From the NCBI RefSeq assembly GCF_964656455.1, contig NC_135720.1, positions 52,354,598 to 52,418,597 of the forward strand: DNA of 64,000 bases, given 5' to 3'. Below the pieces are notes generated by a model. The model saw only the letters and a program-made list of their open reading frames with translations. It searched no databases and had not been told where the DNA came from. The DNA comes from Halichoerus grypus. Taxonomy: Eukaryota > Chordata > Mammalia > Carnivora > Phocidae. Positions 55,267-64,000 of this stretch are shown here, piece after piece (the first letter of the stretch is position 1; each line of letters starts with the position of its first letter). Position numbers and translations under genes: made by a program.

Positions 55267-56870
55267 GGATAAAAATATGTTACATTAGGATAAAATTATG
55301 TGGGGGAAGTAAAATGAGGGGTTGGCTTGTTCATGAAGTTTTGTAAATGGATGATGGTGGCTATGAAATTGCTGTGGTATTTAGATTTCATTGGTGTGTT
55401 TAAAAGTGATGGAACTATTTTATTTTAAAATGTCAACTCCATGTCAAAAATGACATCTTTTGCAACTCTTCAGACTTCTGATAAAAAATTTGAGATGCCA
55501 AATTAGAAATCTACAAGTAGATAATATGATTTTTAAAAATTCTTTTTGCTGTAATCAGGCAAACAGGTTTGAAGACTTCAATTCTGGCTAGCATTCTTTC
55601 AGTTCTTTGGCTTCAAGGAATATGGTGCTAAGAGTTCACTCAGATATACTACACCCTGGCAGATCATTCTGGTATGGACAGATGGTTGTGACTATTTTAG
55701 CAAAGACATTGTATAGCTTATGAAAAACAACCATAATAACCTTCCCCCAAACCTGTACTATTTCCACAGACTTAAAAACTTTATGTTCAGCTGCTGAGAG
55801 CAATCATAATATGTTATATTGTTTCTTAAACCACAGAATTGTTTTACGACTTTGTAATTTCCTTTTTCTATAAATGTGGATGATTTCTTTAAAAACTATA
55901 AGTTAATGGTATTATTAATATAATTTTTACTGGCCATGACACTAGTAATTGTACAAACTAGAAGTTTATAAATGAACTTTTTTTTTTTTTCCTAAGTGTC
56001 TTCTAAAAAACTGTCTGGAAGGACTTCACTTGTGATATTTACTTTGACTTGAGGTCATTCATGTAGAGATTTGGAATGTGTGCTCTCAATATTTAGTTGT
56101 GCTGGAAATCTAAATGCCAGTGTGTTACTGTGTAAACCATAGCTTGTAGTACTTATTGATTGTCTTCAGTATTATCCTAAAAAGTTAAGATTTAAGTTTT
56201 GGATTGGAAGAGTGAGGCATAAAATGTACATGTACACATTGTGAAAAACTACGGGGCTGAAAACCATGTGTACTTTTTTTTGGGCCAGAGACATTGGGAG
56301 AATATCATTCCTTTGAATAGATCAAGCCATCTGTTAATAGAAACTTCAGCGTTGCTCTTATAACCTTATCAAACATTTCCTTGGTTTTATAGTTGAAAAT
56401 GGAAGACTGTGGAGGCTTAATTTAATGAAATACAGATTAAAAAATCACGGGTGATATTTTCAAAAGTGTCCATAATTTAACCATGGAAATAAAAAAATTA
56501 ACATCACTACCACTTCATTCTCAGACCCTATTTAAGTTTTGTCTCAGTGAAGTTCTTTATAGCAAAAGATCCAGTTCAGAATCACACATGACGTTTAGTT
56601 GACATGTTTCTTTAATCTCCTTCAGTCTGGAACAGTTCTTCAGCTTGTTGACTTTGAAGATTATAGGCCAATTATTTTGTAGAATGAACCTGCGGGTTGT
56701 CTGGTGTTTTCTCATGATTAGATTCAGGTTATATATCTTAGGCAGGAATTTTACAAAACTGATTCTGTGTGTCTCTTATTGCATTCTATCAGATCATATA
56801 TGGTTGCATTTTGTCCCATTGCTGTTGATGTTCACTGATCACCTGATTAAGATAATGTCTGCCAGGCTTT
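55267..56870 (+). other. SEC63 intron 1, unassigned
   Basis: About 1.6 kb of AT-rich sequence without recognised repeat or exon. Bases 56,520-56,870 may include a degraded antisense L1. Confidence 0.35.
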
Positions 56871-56872
56871 CT

Positions 56873-57365
56873 GTATTAGTTTCCTGTTGCTGCTGTAACA
56901 GATTACTACAACCTTAATGGCTTATTACAACACAAATTTATTCTCTTACAGTTCAGCAGACTGGAAGTCCAAAATCAATTTCACCGGGCTAATCATGGGG
57001 TTGGTAGAACTGGTTCTTCTTGGAAGCTCTAGAGTTGAGTCTGTTTTCTTGCCTTTTTTTAGCTTCTAGAGACAGCCTGTGTTCCTTGGCTTATGACTCT
57101 TCCCTCCATCTTCAGAGGACATCACTCCAACATCTGCTCCCATTGTCATATCACCTTCTTTGTCTTTAACCCTCCTGCATCCTCCTTTTAAGGATCCCTG
57201 TGATTGTATTGTGCCCATCCAGATAACGTAGGATACATCTCCCCATCTCATCTTAATTTGGTTGGATCTGTAAAGTCTTTTTTGCTATGTAAGATAATGT
57301 ATTCACCAGTTCAGGATATTAGGATGTGGACATTTTGGGTGGCAGTCGTTCAGCCTACCATATTT
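56873..57365 (-). repeat. MaLR-type LTR, minus strand, in intron 1
   Basis: GTATTAGTTTCCTGTTGCTG, CAACACAAATTTATTCTCTT, CAGACTGGAAGTCCAAAATC and GCAGTCGTTCAGCCTACCA match the reverse complement of ERVL-MaLR LTRs. An old solo LTR-like relic without viral genes. Confidence 0.65.
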
Positions 57366-57974
57366 TCCCACTGTAAAATTATTCTTTTCCCTTTTGTAAT
57401 ATTTTGTGGAAAGACACTTGGATCCCTTGTTCTTGTTGGTGGAGAGTGGTATTTAGAAACTAGATCTGGGTGTTAATGTGCTCACTGCTATTGATCTTAC
57501 ACACTGCTCCTAGGCTCCCTTAGTACTGTTGGGGAATATATATGTATAGAATACATCTGTATTTCTACATTGAAAGATACTAGTTCATACCGAAATCTTC
57601 AGTTCCAATGCAGTACCACAGGATTCGTTATTTTCGATTTTTTTCATATGTGTAACTCCCTTCTCTGACAGTGAAAAACTGACCCCAGTTATCTTTTATA
57701 TGTTAACTTATTTGATCAGTCCCCCTGCATATTACCAGTCTCCTTTGCTGTCACCACCCCTTCCCGTATATGGATCCATTGTCATCACACCTGGTTCTGA
57801 TACCTCCTACCACATACCTCTCCTATGTGGGTGCTTTCCTCAAAGCCTGGTGGTAACAGGGTAGTTGGGGTTCTTACTTACATGGTGGCTTTGGAGCATT
57901 CTATTATATGCAAAGTTCTTTTACTTATTTAACATCTCATTTAAGCACTGCAGTTTTGTTGTTTCTAGTATTGT
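57366..57974 (+). other. SEC63 intron 1, unassigned
   Basis: No feature recognised. Confidence 0.4.
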
Positions 57975-58352
57975 GAAAAAATTTCTATTTAGTATTAGCC
58001 AGCTGGACTCAGTGTAGGTGATCTCAGTTTTGTTGGCAACAACCAAAGCATTATAGTCAGGAGCCAGTGGACCATATGCCTTCTTCTCCCATCAGGCCTG
58101 ATCAGGTGTTGACCTTGGCCCTTTTCAATGTCATAGAGCTTCTTCATAATCTGTTTGATCTGGTGCTTGTTGGCCTTGACATCCATAATGAACACAACAA
58201 TTATTGTTGTCTTCTATCTTCTTCATGGCTGACTCATTGCTCAGGGGGAACTTGATGATGGCATAGTGGTCAAGCTTGTTGCTCTTCCAGGGAAAATATT
58301 TGGGCTGCCTTTGGAGTATCTTGGGCCACCAGAAGGTGGGTGACATGCAGAT

Positions 58353-58383
<31 letters not shown>

Positions 58384-58515
58384 CTGTGTGTGTGGGGCTG
58401 GGGTTGCCTTTTAGCGTTGCCTTGTTGGCCTTCCAAGCCTTTGTTTTGGCTTCAGCTTTGGGAAGGGGAGGGTTTTTTCCCTTTGCTTTCTGCATGCCAT
58501 CTTCGTGAAAAGATA
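57975..58515 (-). pseudogene. RPL23A: Processed pseudogene of ribosomal protein L23a (RPL23A), antisense in SEC63 intron 1
   Basis: Reading the minus strand from ATG at 58,500, the sequence follows RPL23A, a protein of the large ribosomal subunit near the exit tunnel: [18 protein letters not shown], then SPTFWWPK and QPKYFPW, then [12 protein letters not shown] with [11 protein letters not shown], then [20 protein letters not shown] and LIRPDG. These blocks fall in different reading frames, so several frameshifts are present: an early one after the ATG, one in the CA repeat, one after EDNN and one after RPDG. The basic stretch after LKG has become a (CA)n microsatellite. The normal stop TAA has become TAC, and the match continues into the 3' UTR (CCAGCTGGCTAAT at about 58,000). 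No intron is present, so it is a retrocopy. No clear poly(A) tail survives at the left end. Confidence 0.92.
58361..58392. repeat. (TG)n/(CA)n microsatellite inside the RPL23A pseudogene
   Basis: About 16 TG units with one TC interruption. It lies where functional RPL23A encodes a CAC/AAA-rich (His-Lys) stretch, so it probably grew from CACA-rich coding sequence after pseudogenisation. Confidence 0.9.
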
Positions 58516-59178
58516 CATTTTTATTTTAAAACTTAATTTTTTTTTTAACTTAGGAAAGTTATTCAAGTGATGGTAGTGAGTTTAGTAAAACAATACATGG
58601 TATTTTGGCTTTGGTTTAATTCCTCTTTAATTGAATTGCAGATTTTTCCTGGCGACTAAAATAATGCCTTTTCTTATAACTCCTATATGAACCTATTTTA
58701 ACTTCTTACGGGTTTGGGTGACTTTTCTAATTTAACGTAATTATTCTCATAATTGAATAGTACCATTTCTGCTTAGCTTCCTTTAATAAGCTGCATGTTT
58801 CAGCTATTTTATACTTTTTGTACCTTCTATAGCAAAAGGGAAAGGAAGAGAGCATTTCTCAGAAATTGCTGATTATGTGACTAAATATTTTGGGTTCAAG
58901 TCAGTTTTTGTGTTTTCAATTAGAAGTTATTTAAGTCTCGCATGAAAATGGTTGCCTGGTAGTTGAACAAGATTTTCCACATAGATCATTTGTTCTGAGT
59001 GGCAGAAAAATTAACCTATATTGTCAATTTTTCTTAAAAGTTATTTGAGTAGGTAGTCTTTTATATTGCAGTAAAATTTTAGCATGGTAATGAAGGTTAG
59101 TATGGTATTAACTGGTTTTGCCTTCATGTGAAAAATGCTTTAACTTACCACCTTATTTATTTATTTATTTTTTGACAG
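58516..59178 (+). other. SEC63: SEC63 intron 1, 3' end
   Basis: AT-rich, ends TTATTTATTTATTTTTTGAC then AG. CTTTAAC or CTTAC about 30-40 bases before the acceptor could serve as branch point. Confidence 0.5.
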
Positions 59179-59278
59179 AGCAAATTCGATTAAAGAATAT
59201 CAGAAAAGTATATGGAAGATGTATGTGGTATCGTTTACGGTTATTAAAACCCCAGCCAAATATTATTCCTACGGTAAA
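59179..59278 (+). CDS. SEC63: SEC63 coding exon 2 (residues 42-76)
   Basis: A 100-base exon following the acceptor TTTGACAG|AG and ending at the donor AA|GTAAGT. Joined to exon 1 it completes codon 42 as Glu and continues QIRLKNIRKVYGRCMWYRL, the basic cytosolic loop between the first two membrane segments, then reaches IIPTV at the start of segment 2. It ends two bases into codon 76. The match to mammalian SEC63 is essentially exact as I recall it. The exon is too short and too intron-bounded to appear as a long open frame. Because 100 is not a multiple of three, skipping it would shift the frame and truncate the protein. The acceptor tract is interrupted by (TTTA)n rather than being a clean pyrimidine run. 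Confidence 0.96.
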
Positions 59279-59419
59279 GTAAGTAATTGGTTTCAATAAA
59301 AAAAAATACTTAGTGCTTACTCTTTGCTAGGTAACATATAAAATATGGGTATAATGATAAATAAAACATATGTTTAAAGAAATTGTAGCCTTAGGTAGAA
59401 GTAAGATGTGAATTTGGGA

Positions 59420-59620
59420 GCTTTCTAAACAGTGATTTAGAAGTTCAAAGGAGAGAATGTACTTCTGACTTGGGGGAGGAAGGGAGAAAGGGAAGTCAAA
59501 TCCTGAAGGAAGACCTTGTGCATCTTGTCAGGATTTGCATTTTGTCTTAAAGACTATGGGAGAATCTTTAAAGATTATCAAAAGCAGGGAGGTGACATAA
59601 TCAAGTTTGCATTTCATAGT
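59420..59620 (+). repeat. Unassigned ancient repeat, intron 2
   Basis: AAGACTATGGGAGAATC and AAAGCAGGGAGGTGACATAA match the family's 'aagcaggggagtgacatga' region. Confidence 0.45.
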
Positions 59621-59624
59621 GATA

Positions 59625-59830
59625 ATTAAAGTTTATTGAGCACATACTGTATGCCAGATGCTGTGCTAGGGCTTTATGTGTTATCTCATAATTTTATTAT
59701 TAACTTCAAAGTAGATGTTCTTGCTATTTTGTCAGATGAAGAAATTAAGAGGAAGATGAGGTAACTTGACCAGGGTCCTGGAGCTAGAAGTGGTAGAGCC
59801 GGGGACCTTTTATTTTGGCAGGCCCATCTG
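59625..59830 (-). repeat. MIR, minus strand, intron 2
   Basis: TTTATTGAGCACATACTGTA, TGCCAGATGCTGTGCTAGGG and AAGTGGTAGAGCCGGGG. Confidence 0.85.
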
Positions 59831-61195
59831 ATTAAACAGGCCATTAGCATGTTTAATTAGAGGAGGCTTATTTGGTTTTGTGAGGCTATGGGGTATGCTG
59901 GTTTAGAGCCTAGGCTTTGGGTCTTCACCCTGAGTCATCAATTTTGAGGTAGTAGGTGAATCTGTAAGGTGAAAGAGTTGCTATTATTGGAGGATTGTAT
60001 CTTGTGAATTACTTATATCCATCTATCCAGTAGATAGGAGGGGAAGAACTAGCAGTGATAATTAGTAAAGGTAGAGCCATTGATTTTTTAATTTTGGTTT
60101 AAATGATGATGATAGTTTTCAACATATCTGTGTAACTTCAGGGGGCTTAAATGGTTTTTCTTGGTAAGGTTTTACTCTGCCTAGTTTGGTTCCTTTGCAG
60201 AGGGAGGGAAATTTTAGCTTTGGTGTTAAGAGTTCTTCATTGATGCGAAACTAAAAGGCAAAATTAGTGTTTAGAAGAGTAGTTTTATGTTCACTGTTTA
60301 TTCTTTGCTTTTGCTTCTCATTTTAAAGTTTTATGAGGTAGCAAGGCAAATAGTTGTGGCCTCCTAATCTCTTCCTTTTTTGGTTTTGGTCAATACTTTG
60401 TGGGTATCTGAACCACAGTTTTCAAGGAAAAAACCCAACTCTGTGAAGTTCTCTTTAGTGATTAGTAAACTGATTTATGTAAATGGAAACACAAATTAAG
60501 GGATGTTTATAAGTGAGGAAGAATTAAATAGATAACTGGTAACAATTTAGATAAGGTCAGAAACATCAAAACCTTTGTGCTGCTTAACCTTAAAGCATTG
60601 TTCACAATTAAGCAGTCATTGTGTGATGCTCTAATTTCAGGAAGTTGCTTCCAAAATGACCTTTAAAATATACTTAGAGTAAAAACACAAGACTTCACAA
60701 GTTGATCACTGACGCTATATGTAGGGAAAAACGCTTATCTTTTCACAGGACCTAAATATGTTTTTAAAAAATTGGGTGTAGATCATGATGAAATCCATTA
60801 TGTTTCCACCTTTGCTTTGGCTTTCAGGAAATTAAAGCATAGTGTTATTGGTTGTTACAGTTTTCATCAGCCTGGGGGGTTCTATGACGAGCTTCTCTAA
60901 TCCTCTCTTCATTCTTGAGCTTAGAGAGCCAGGTGCAACATGGAGAGCATCTGTCGTGGGGTATAGTATATCCTAGGTGTTTTGATTCCTCTCCCTGCTA
61001 CCCTTGTTTGCTTTTAAGTCTTGTTTTAGTGGTTTTCAATTTTACTTTTATCTTTGTTTTCTGAGCTTTCTTAGCCTTTTGGGGTATTGGCAAAACAAAA
61101 TGTGGAATTATTAACTTGTAGATTTTCAAGTGTTCTGTAGCATATCGAAGGTATGGCAAACTTTGGGTTTGAGTTAAAAATTACTATGTAAATTA
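59831..61195 (+). other. SEC63 intron 2, unassigned
   Basis: No repeat or exon recognised in about 1.4 kb. Confidence 0.4.
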
Positions 61196-61199
61196 TTCT

Positions 61200-61470
61200 C
61201 CTTATTCATTCAATAAGTAGTCATTGTGTGCCGATTATTTATGTGTCAGGTAATATACCAGGAACTGATATATTGTGATTAACAAATAGATGTGGTTCAG
61301 CAACTTAACAGTTGTGGGAGAAACTGGCAAGTAAACAAGTAATGATAATAGAGTTTAGTAAGGGCTGTGAGGGGTGTGCCATGACAGAGCAGAGGAAGGG
61401 CTTTCTGGCTTGAGACAGAGAAGGCTTCTCCGAGTGAGGTCAGGGCTGAGATTGGGTAAGACATCCTGAG
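61200..61470 (+). repeat. Unassigned ancient repeat, intron 2
   Basis: CAATAAGTAGTCATTGTGTG, TTTATGTGTCAGGTAATATA, TAGTAAGGGCTGTGAGGGGT and GAGAAGGCTTCTCCGAGTGA. Confidence 0.5.
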
Positions 61471-61685
61471 AACAGCTAACAGGAATTGTTTACTATCTGT
61501 GAGATACCTTCTAGGTGCTTTACATACCTAATCTCTTTTAATTCTCAAACCCACTCTATAAATTGGAAACTGAGTTGTAAAGGACAAAGCAACTTTCCAA
61601 GATCTCTAAGTTAAGAAGTGGTCAAGCTGGGTGGGATTTGATCTCAGGTAGTTTTCCAGAGCCTGTGTTCTTAATTACCTCTCCC
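61471..61685 (-). repeat. MIR, minus strand, intron 2
   Basis: GTGCTTTACATACCTAATCT, CCACTCTATAAATTGGAAAC and TGGGTGGGATTTGATCTCAG. Confidence 0.75.
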
Positions 61686-61689
61686 TAGA

Positions 61690-62130
61690 TAGCTAGGTAA
61701 AAGTGGGAGTGTTCCAGGTAGGGCATTCTTTTCCTCTTTGGGGATATAGGCAGTATGGAAAGAAGTTTGCAGTATTAGGTATTTAATAAGGATTAGAACA
61801 TTATTTTGGCTAGATGGAAAGAAATTTGTATCTGAATGCCAACCCTGTTTAAGCTACTCTGGGGTTAGTCAAAAACTCAGTAAGATCCTGTCCACATGCT
61901 CAAGGAGCTTGCAGTGAGTTAGAGGAGAAAAGTCATGGGTTTTGCTTCTTAGTGACTGTAACCCTGGTTTCCCCATTGATCACTTTGACAAGGGTAAGGA
62001 CTGCTTTGAGGTGAGTCTTGAAGGATGAATAGAGTTTGGATAGGCAGAAATGGGGAATGGGAATTTTAGGTGGAAAGATTCAAGAGCGAAAGCATGATGG
62101 TAGGAAAAGCTTAGGGAACTTTGGGAGATG
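61690..62130 (+). repeat. Ancient repeat traces, intron 2
   Basis: GTGTTCCAGGTAGGGCATTC, CACATGCTCAAGGAGCTTGC and GTGAGTCTTGAAGGATGAAT are typical of the same GA-rich family. Confidence 0.45.
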
Positions 62131-62168
62131 GGGATTTTGTTTTTTGTTTTTTGTTTTTTGTTTTTTTA
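62131..62168. repeat. (TTTTTTG)n short tandem repeat
   Basis: Four GTTTTTT units in a row. Confidence 0.8.
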
Positions 62169-62239
62169 ATTTGGGTGATAAAGGTCAGTAGGTGGATTTA
62201 AACTTGATCCTAGAGGCTCATTCCAAATAAATATTTTTA

Positions 62240-63200
62240 AGCTAGGTTTCTACCAAATGAGCTTAAACACGTGGAATATTTTCTGTCTTTGAAAAGAAGG
62301 TCACTCCAATTTTGTTTGATTAGGCCTCGTAGGATTCATTTTATGTGTTTAACGGTTCCTACTTAGCATAACAAATTGTGATATAAAGAGTATAAAAAAA
62401 TAAAAATTACTCAATTTCATCACTTAAAGATAGCCACTATTAAGATGATTTACCTTCTATATTTTTAATAAACTTTTATTTATTAAAAATAGCATATTAT
62501 ACATATATCTTGGAAAGCTGTTTTTCTTGTTTTAATTTAATTTAATGATCTTCCACAGCAAATATTGTTTTTATTGGCTAGATGGTATTTCACTTTATTA
62601 ATATACCGTTCATTTGTTTACTACTCTATTGATGGACATCTCTGTGTGTGTTTTCTGTTGTTATTTCTGTGTATTCTGTGTATTATTTCTGTTATATATC
62701 TGTAACCAGCTTTTTATACTTTATATACCTAATTCTAGTTTACTTCCTTCTAAATTTCTTGAAATAGATAGTTAAAAGGGTATGTACTTCTTCAGGGTTT
62801 TGATACCTTGTTGCCAGACAGTCCTTCAGAGTGTAAAGGGTATGAGTGTTCCTTTTTTTTTTTTAGCCTCTCCAACACTGGTAATATCAGTCTTTTAAAT
62901 ATTTTTACTAAACAGAGCATATTGGAGAGAAGAGGTTAGGTTTGTTGTTTTTTTTAAACTATATATTCCTTTATATCCCTTTTTATCCAATTATGTACAT
63001 CTTTCTATATCTGTATTGGCTAATTATTTGGCTGTATCTTGGTTTATTAGTCTCCTATAAATGGTTTATTTAATTAGTCCCATATAAATGGATATTTAAT
63101 GTGTTTCTAAAGTTTTACTGTTACAAACAAGGCTATTCCTTCACCCATTATTTTTTGCAGTTTATCTTACTCAAAGTCTAATTATTAGGTTAAGAGCAGC
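62240..63200 (+). other. SEC63 intron 2, AT-rich, family not assigned
   Basis: Wording such as TTTATTGGCTAGATGGTATT and CTTGTTGCCAGACAGTCC suggests an old repeat, but I cannot assign it. Confidence 0.35.
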
Positions 63201-63572
63201 TCTTTTTTTTTTTTACATAAATGGTTTATTGAATACTTAGTATTAATATATTTTGATCTAATATAATGAGACCAATAAGTTGAATTAAGTTCTATACATA
63301 AAATTCTGCAAATAGTAATTGAGGGAATATTACATGTAAGATTCTAGGTGCAGACTACTAGATTCTAGAGAATTCAAAGGTAAAAAAAGGCGCTGTTCTG
63401 GTAGTGACAGGAGTTTACAACTCAGAGATTATAGAATTGAGTCAATATCATAGCGATGTAGGATACTTTAGATTGTTTTATTGCTTTGTTCTGCCATATG
63501 TCTTTATAGATTCTTAAAGGAAACCCGTATAGGTATATTTATTTATACTTCACTTATCTTTTTCCTAAACAG

Positions 63573-63687
63573 GAAAATAGTTCTGCTTGCGGGATGGGCA
63601 TTGTTCTTATTCCTTGCATACAAAGTTTCCAAAACAGACCGAGAATATCAAGAATACAATCCTTATGAAGTATTAAATTTGGATCCT
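63573..63687 (+). CDS. SEC63: SEC63 coding exon 3 (residues 76-113, start of J domain)
   Basis: A 115-base exon after the acceptor TTCCTAAACAG|G, ending CCT|GTAAGT in phase 0. The first base completes Lys76. The exon encodes KIVLLAGWALFLFLAYKV, the second membrane segment (about residues 70-91), then a lumenal linker with KTDREYQEY and the opening of the J domain, NPYEVLNLDP. The HPD motif that stimulates BiP ATPase lies downstream and is not in this window. The three exons add up to 339 bases, exactly 113 codons, with no stop, so this looks like the functional gene and not a retrocopy. The remainder of SEC63 (third membrane segment, Sec63/Brl domain, acidic tail) must continue beyond base 64,000. 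Confidence 0.96.
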
Positions 63688-64000
63688 GTAAGTAGTATTT
63701 TTCTACAATGCACATTAGTTTATTGACCCTGTGAAAATACTGTAAGCCCATATCCTAAAAGGAATTGGGTTGTGCCTAAAGAAATCAGACTTTGGATGTG
63801 TAATCCATTATTATTCTAATGTATATATGTTTTTTAAGCTGCAGATGTTAAATTCCATCCTAGTAAGGCTTGGTTTGAAATTGATAAATACAAGAATGTT
63901 TGAAGATGAGATGAGAAGTTAGTATATTTTTAAAAGACTTTTATAAGATTGGTTTAATGCAAAGTTAAAACCAGGGGGTTCATTTATGTTAGTTGGATGG
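63688..64000 (+). other. SEC63: SEC63 intron 3, start
   Basis: Opens with GTAAGT and runs to the window edge. The next SEC63 exon is not reached. Confidence 0.8.

Noticed and set aside
56873..57365. Endogenous retrovirus with coding capacity
   Set aside because: Only LTR-like sequence is present. No gag, pol or env-like frame is seen here or at 42.0 kb.

Overview
The window is nuclear DNA from a carnivoran mammal. The main evidence is about 30 copies of the tRNA-Lys-derived Can-SINE on both strands, with the head GGCGCCTGGGTGGCTCAGT and a (TAAA)n/AATCTT tail, many flanked by intact target-site duplications. The common young copies carry a 'CACTCCCCCTGCTTGTG' body that I associate from memory with bears and pinnipeds, so an arctoid carnivoran is my best guess. 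The species cannot be fixed from the sequence alone.

Bases 1 to about 42,800 look intergenic. I find no coding exon there. The space is filled by Can-SINEs, L1 fragments on both strands, L2 and MIR relics, a cluster of MER5-type DNA transposon relics (30.0-31.7 kb), and an unassigned ancient repeat family with long GA-rich copies. One dead retrogene is clear: a ferritin light chain (FTL) retrocopy at 16.0-16.9 kb, complete from iron-responsive element to poly(A) tail, sitting inside an older L1 relic.

Bases 42,860 to 64,000 hold the 5' part of SEC63 on the + strand. There is a GC-rich CpG-island promoter with several GC boxes and a perfect TCTCGCGAGA palindrome. Exon 1 (43,301-43,424 coding), exon 2 (59,179-59,278) and exon 3 (63,573-63,687) follow, all with GT-AG introns. 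Together they encode residues 1-113: two membrane segments and the first residues of the J domain. The rest of the gene lies beyond the right edge. In human, SEC63 lies in 6q21 next to OSTM1, and a long gene-free interval upstream fits that arrangement. SEC63 is the ER-membrane J-protein that works with the SEC61 channel, SEC62 and BiP.

Intron 1 (15.8 kb) holds a broken RPL23A retrocopy in antisense orientation, four antisense and two sense Can-SINEs, an antisense L1, a MaLR LTR and ancient repeats. Intron 2 (4.3 kb) holds only old repeats. I found no new gene system. The parts most worth a second look are structural: two sites with three copies of the same target duplication, a 150-bp direct duplication of unknown origin, an 87-bp tandem duplication, and the splice-acceptor-like heads of antisense Can-SINEs in SEC63.
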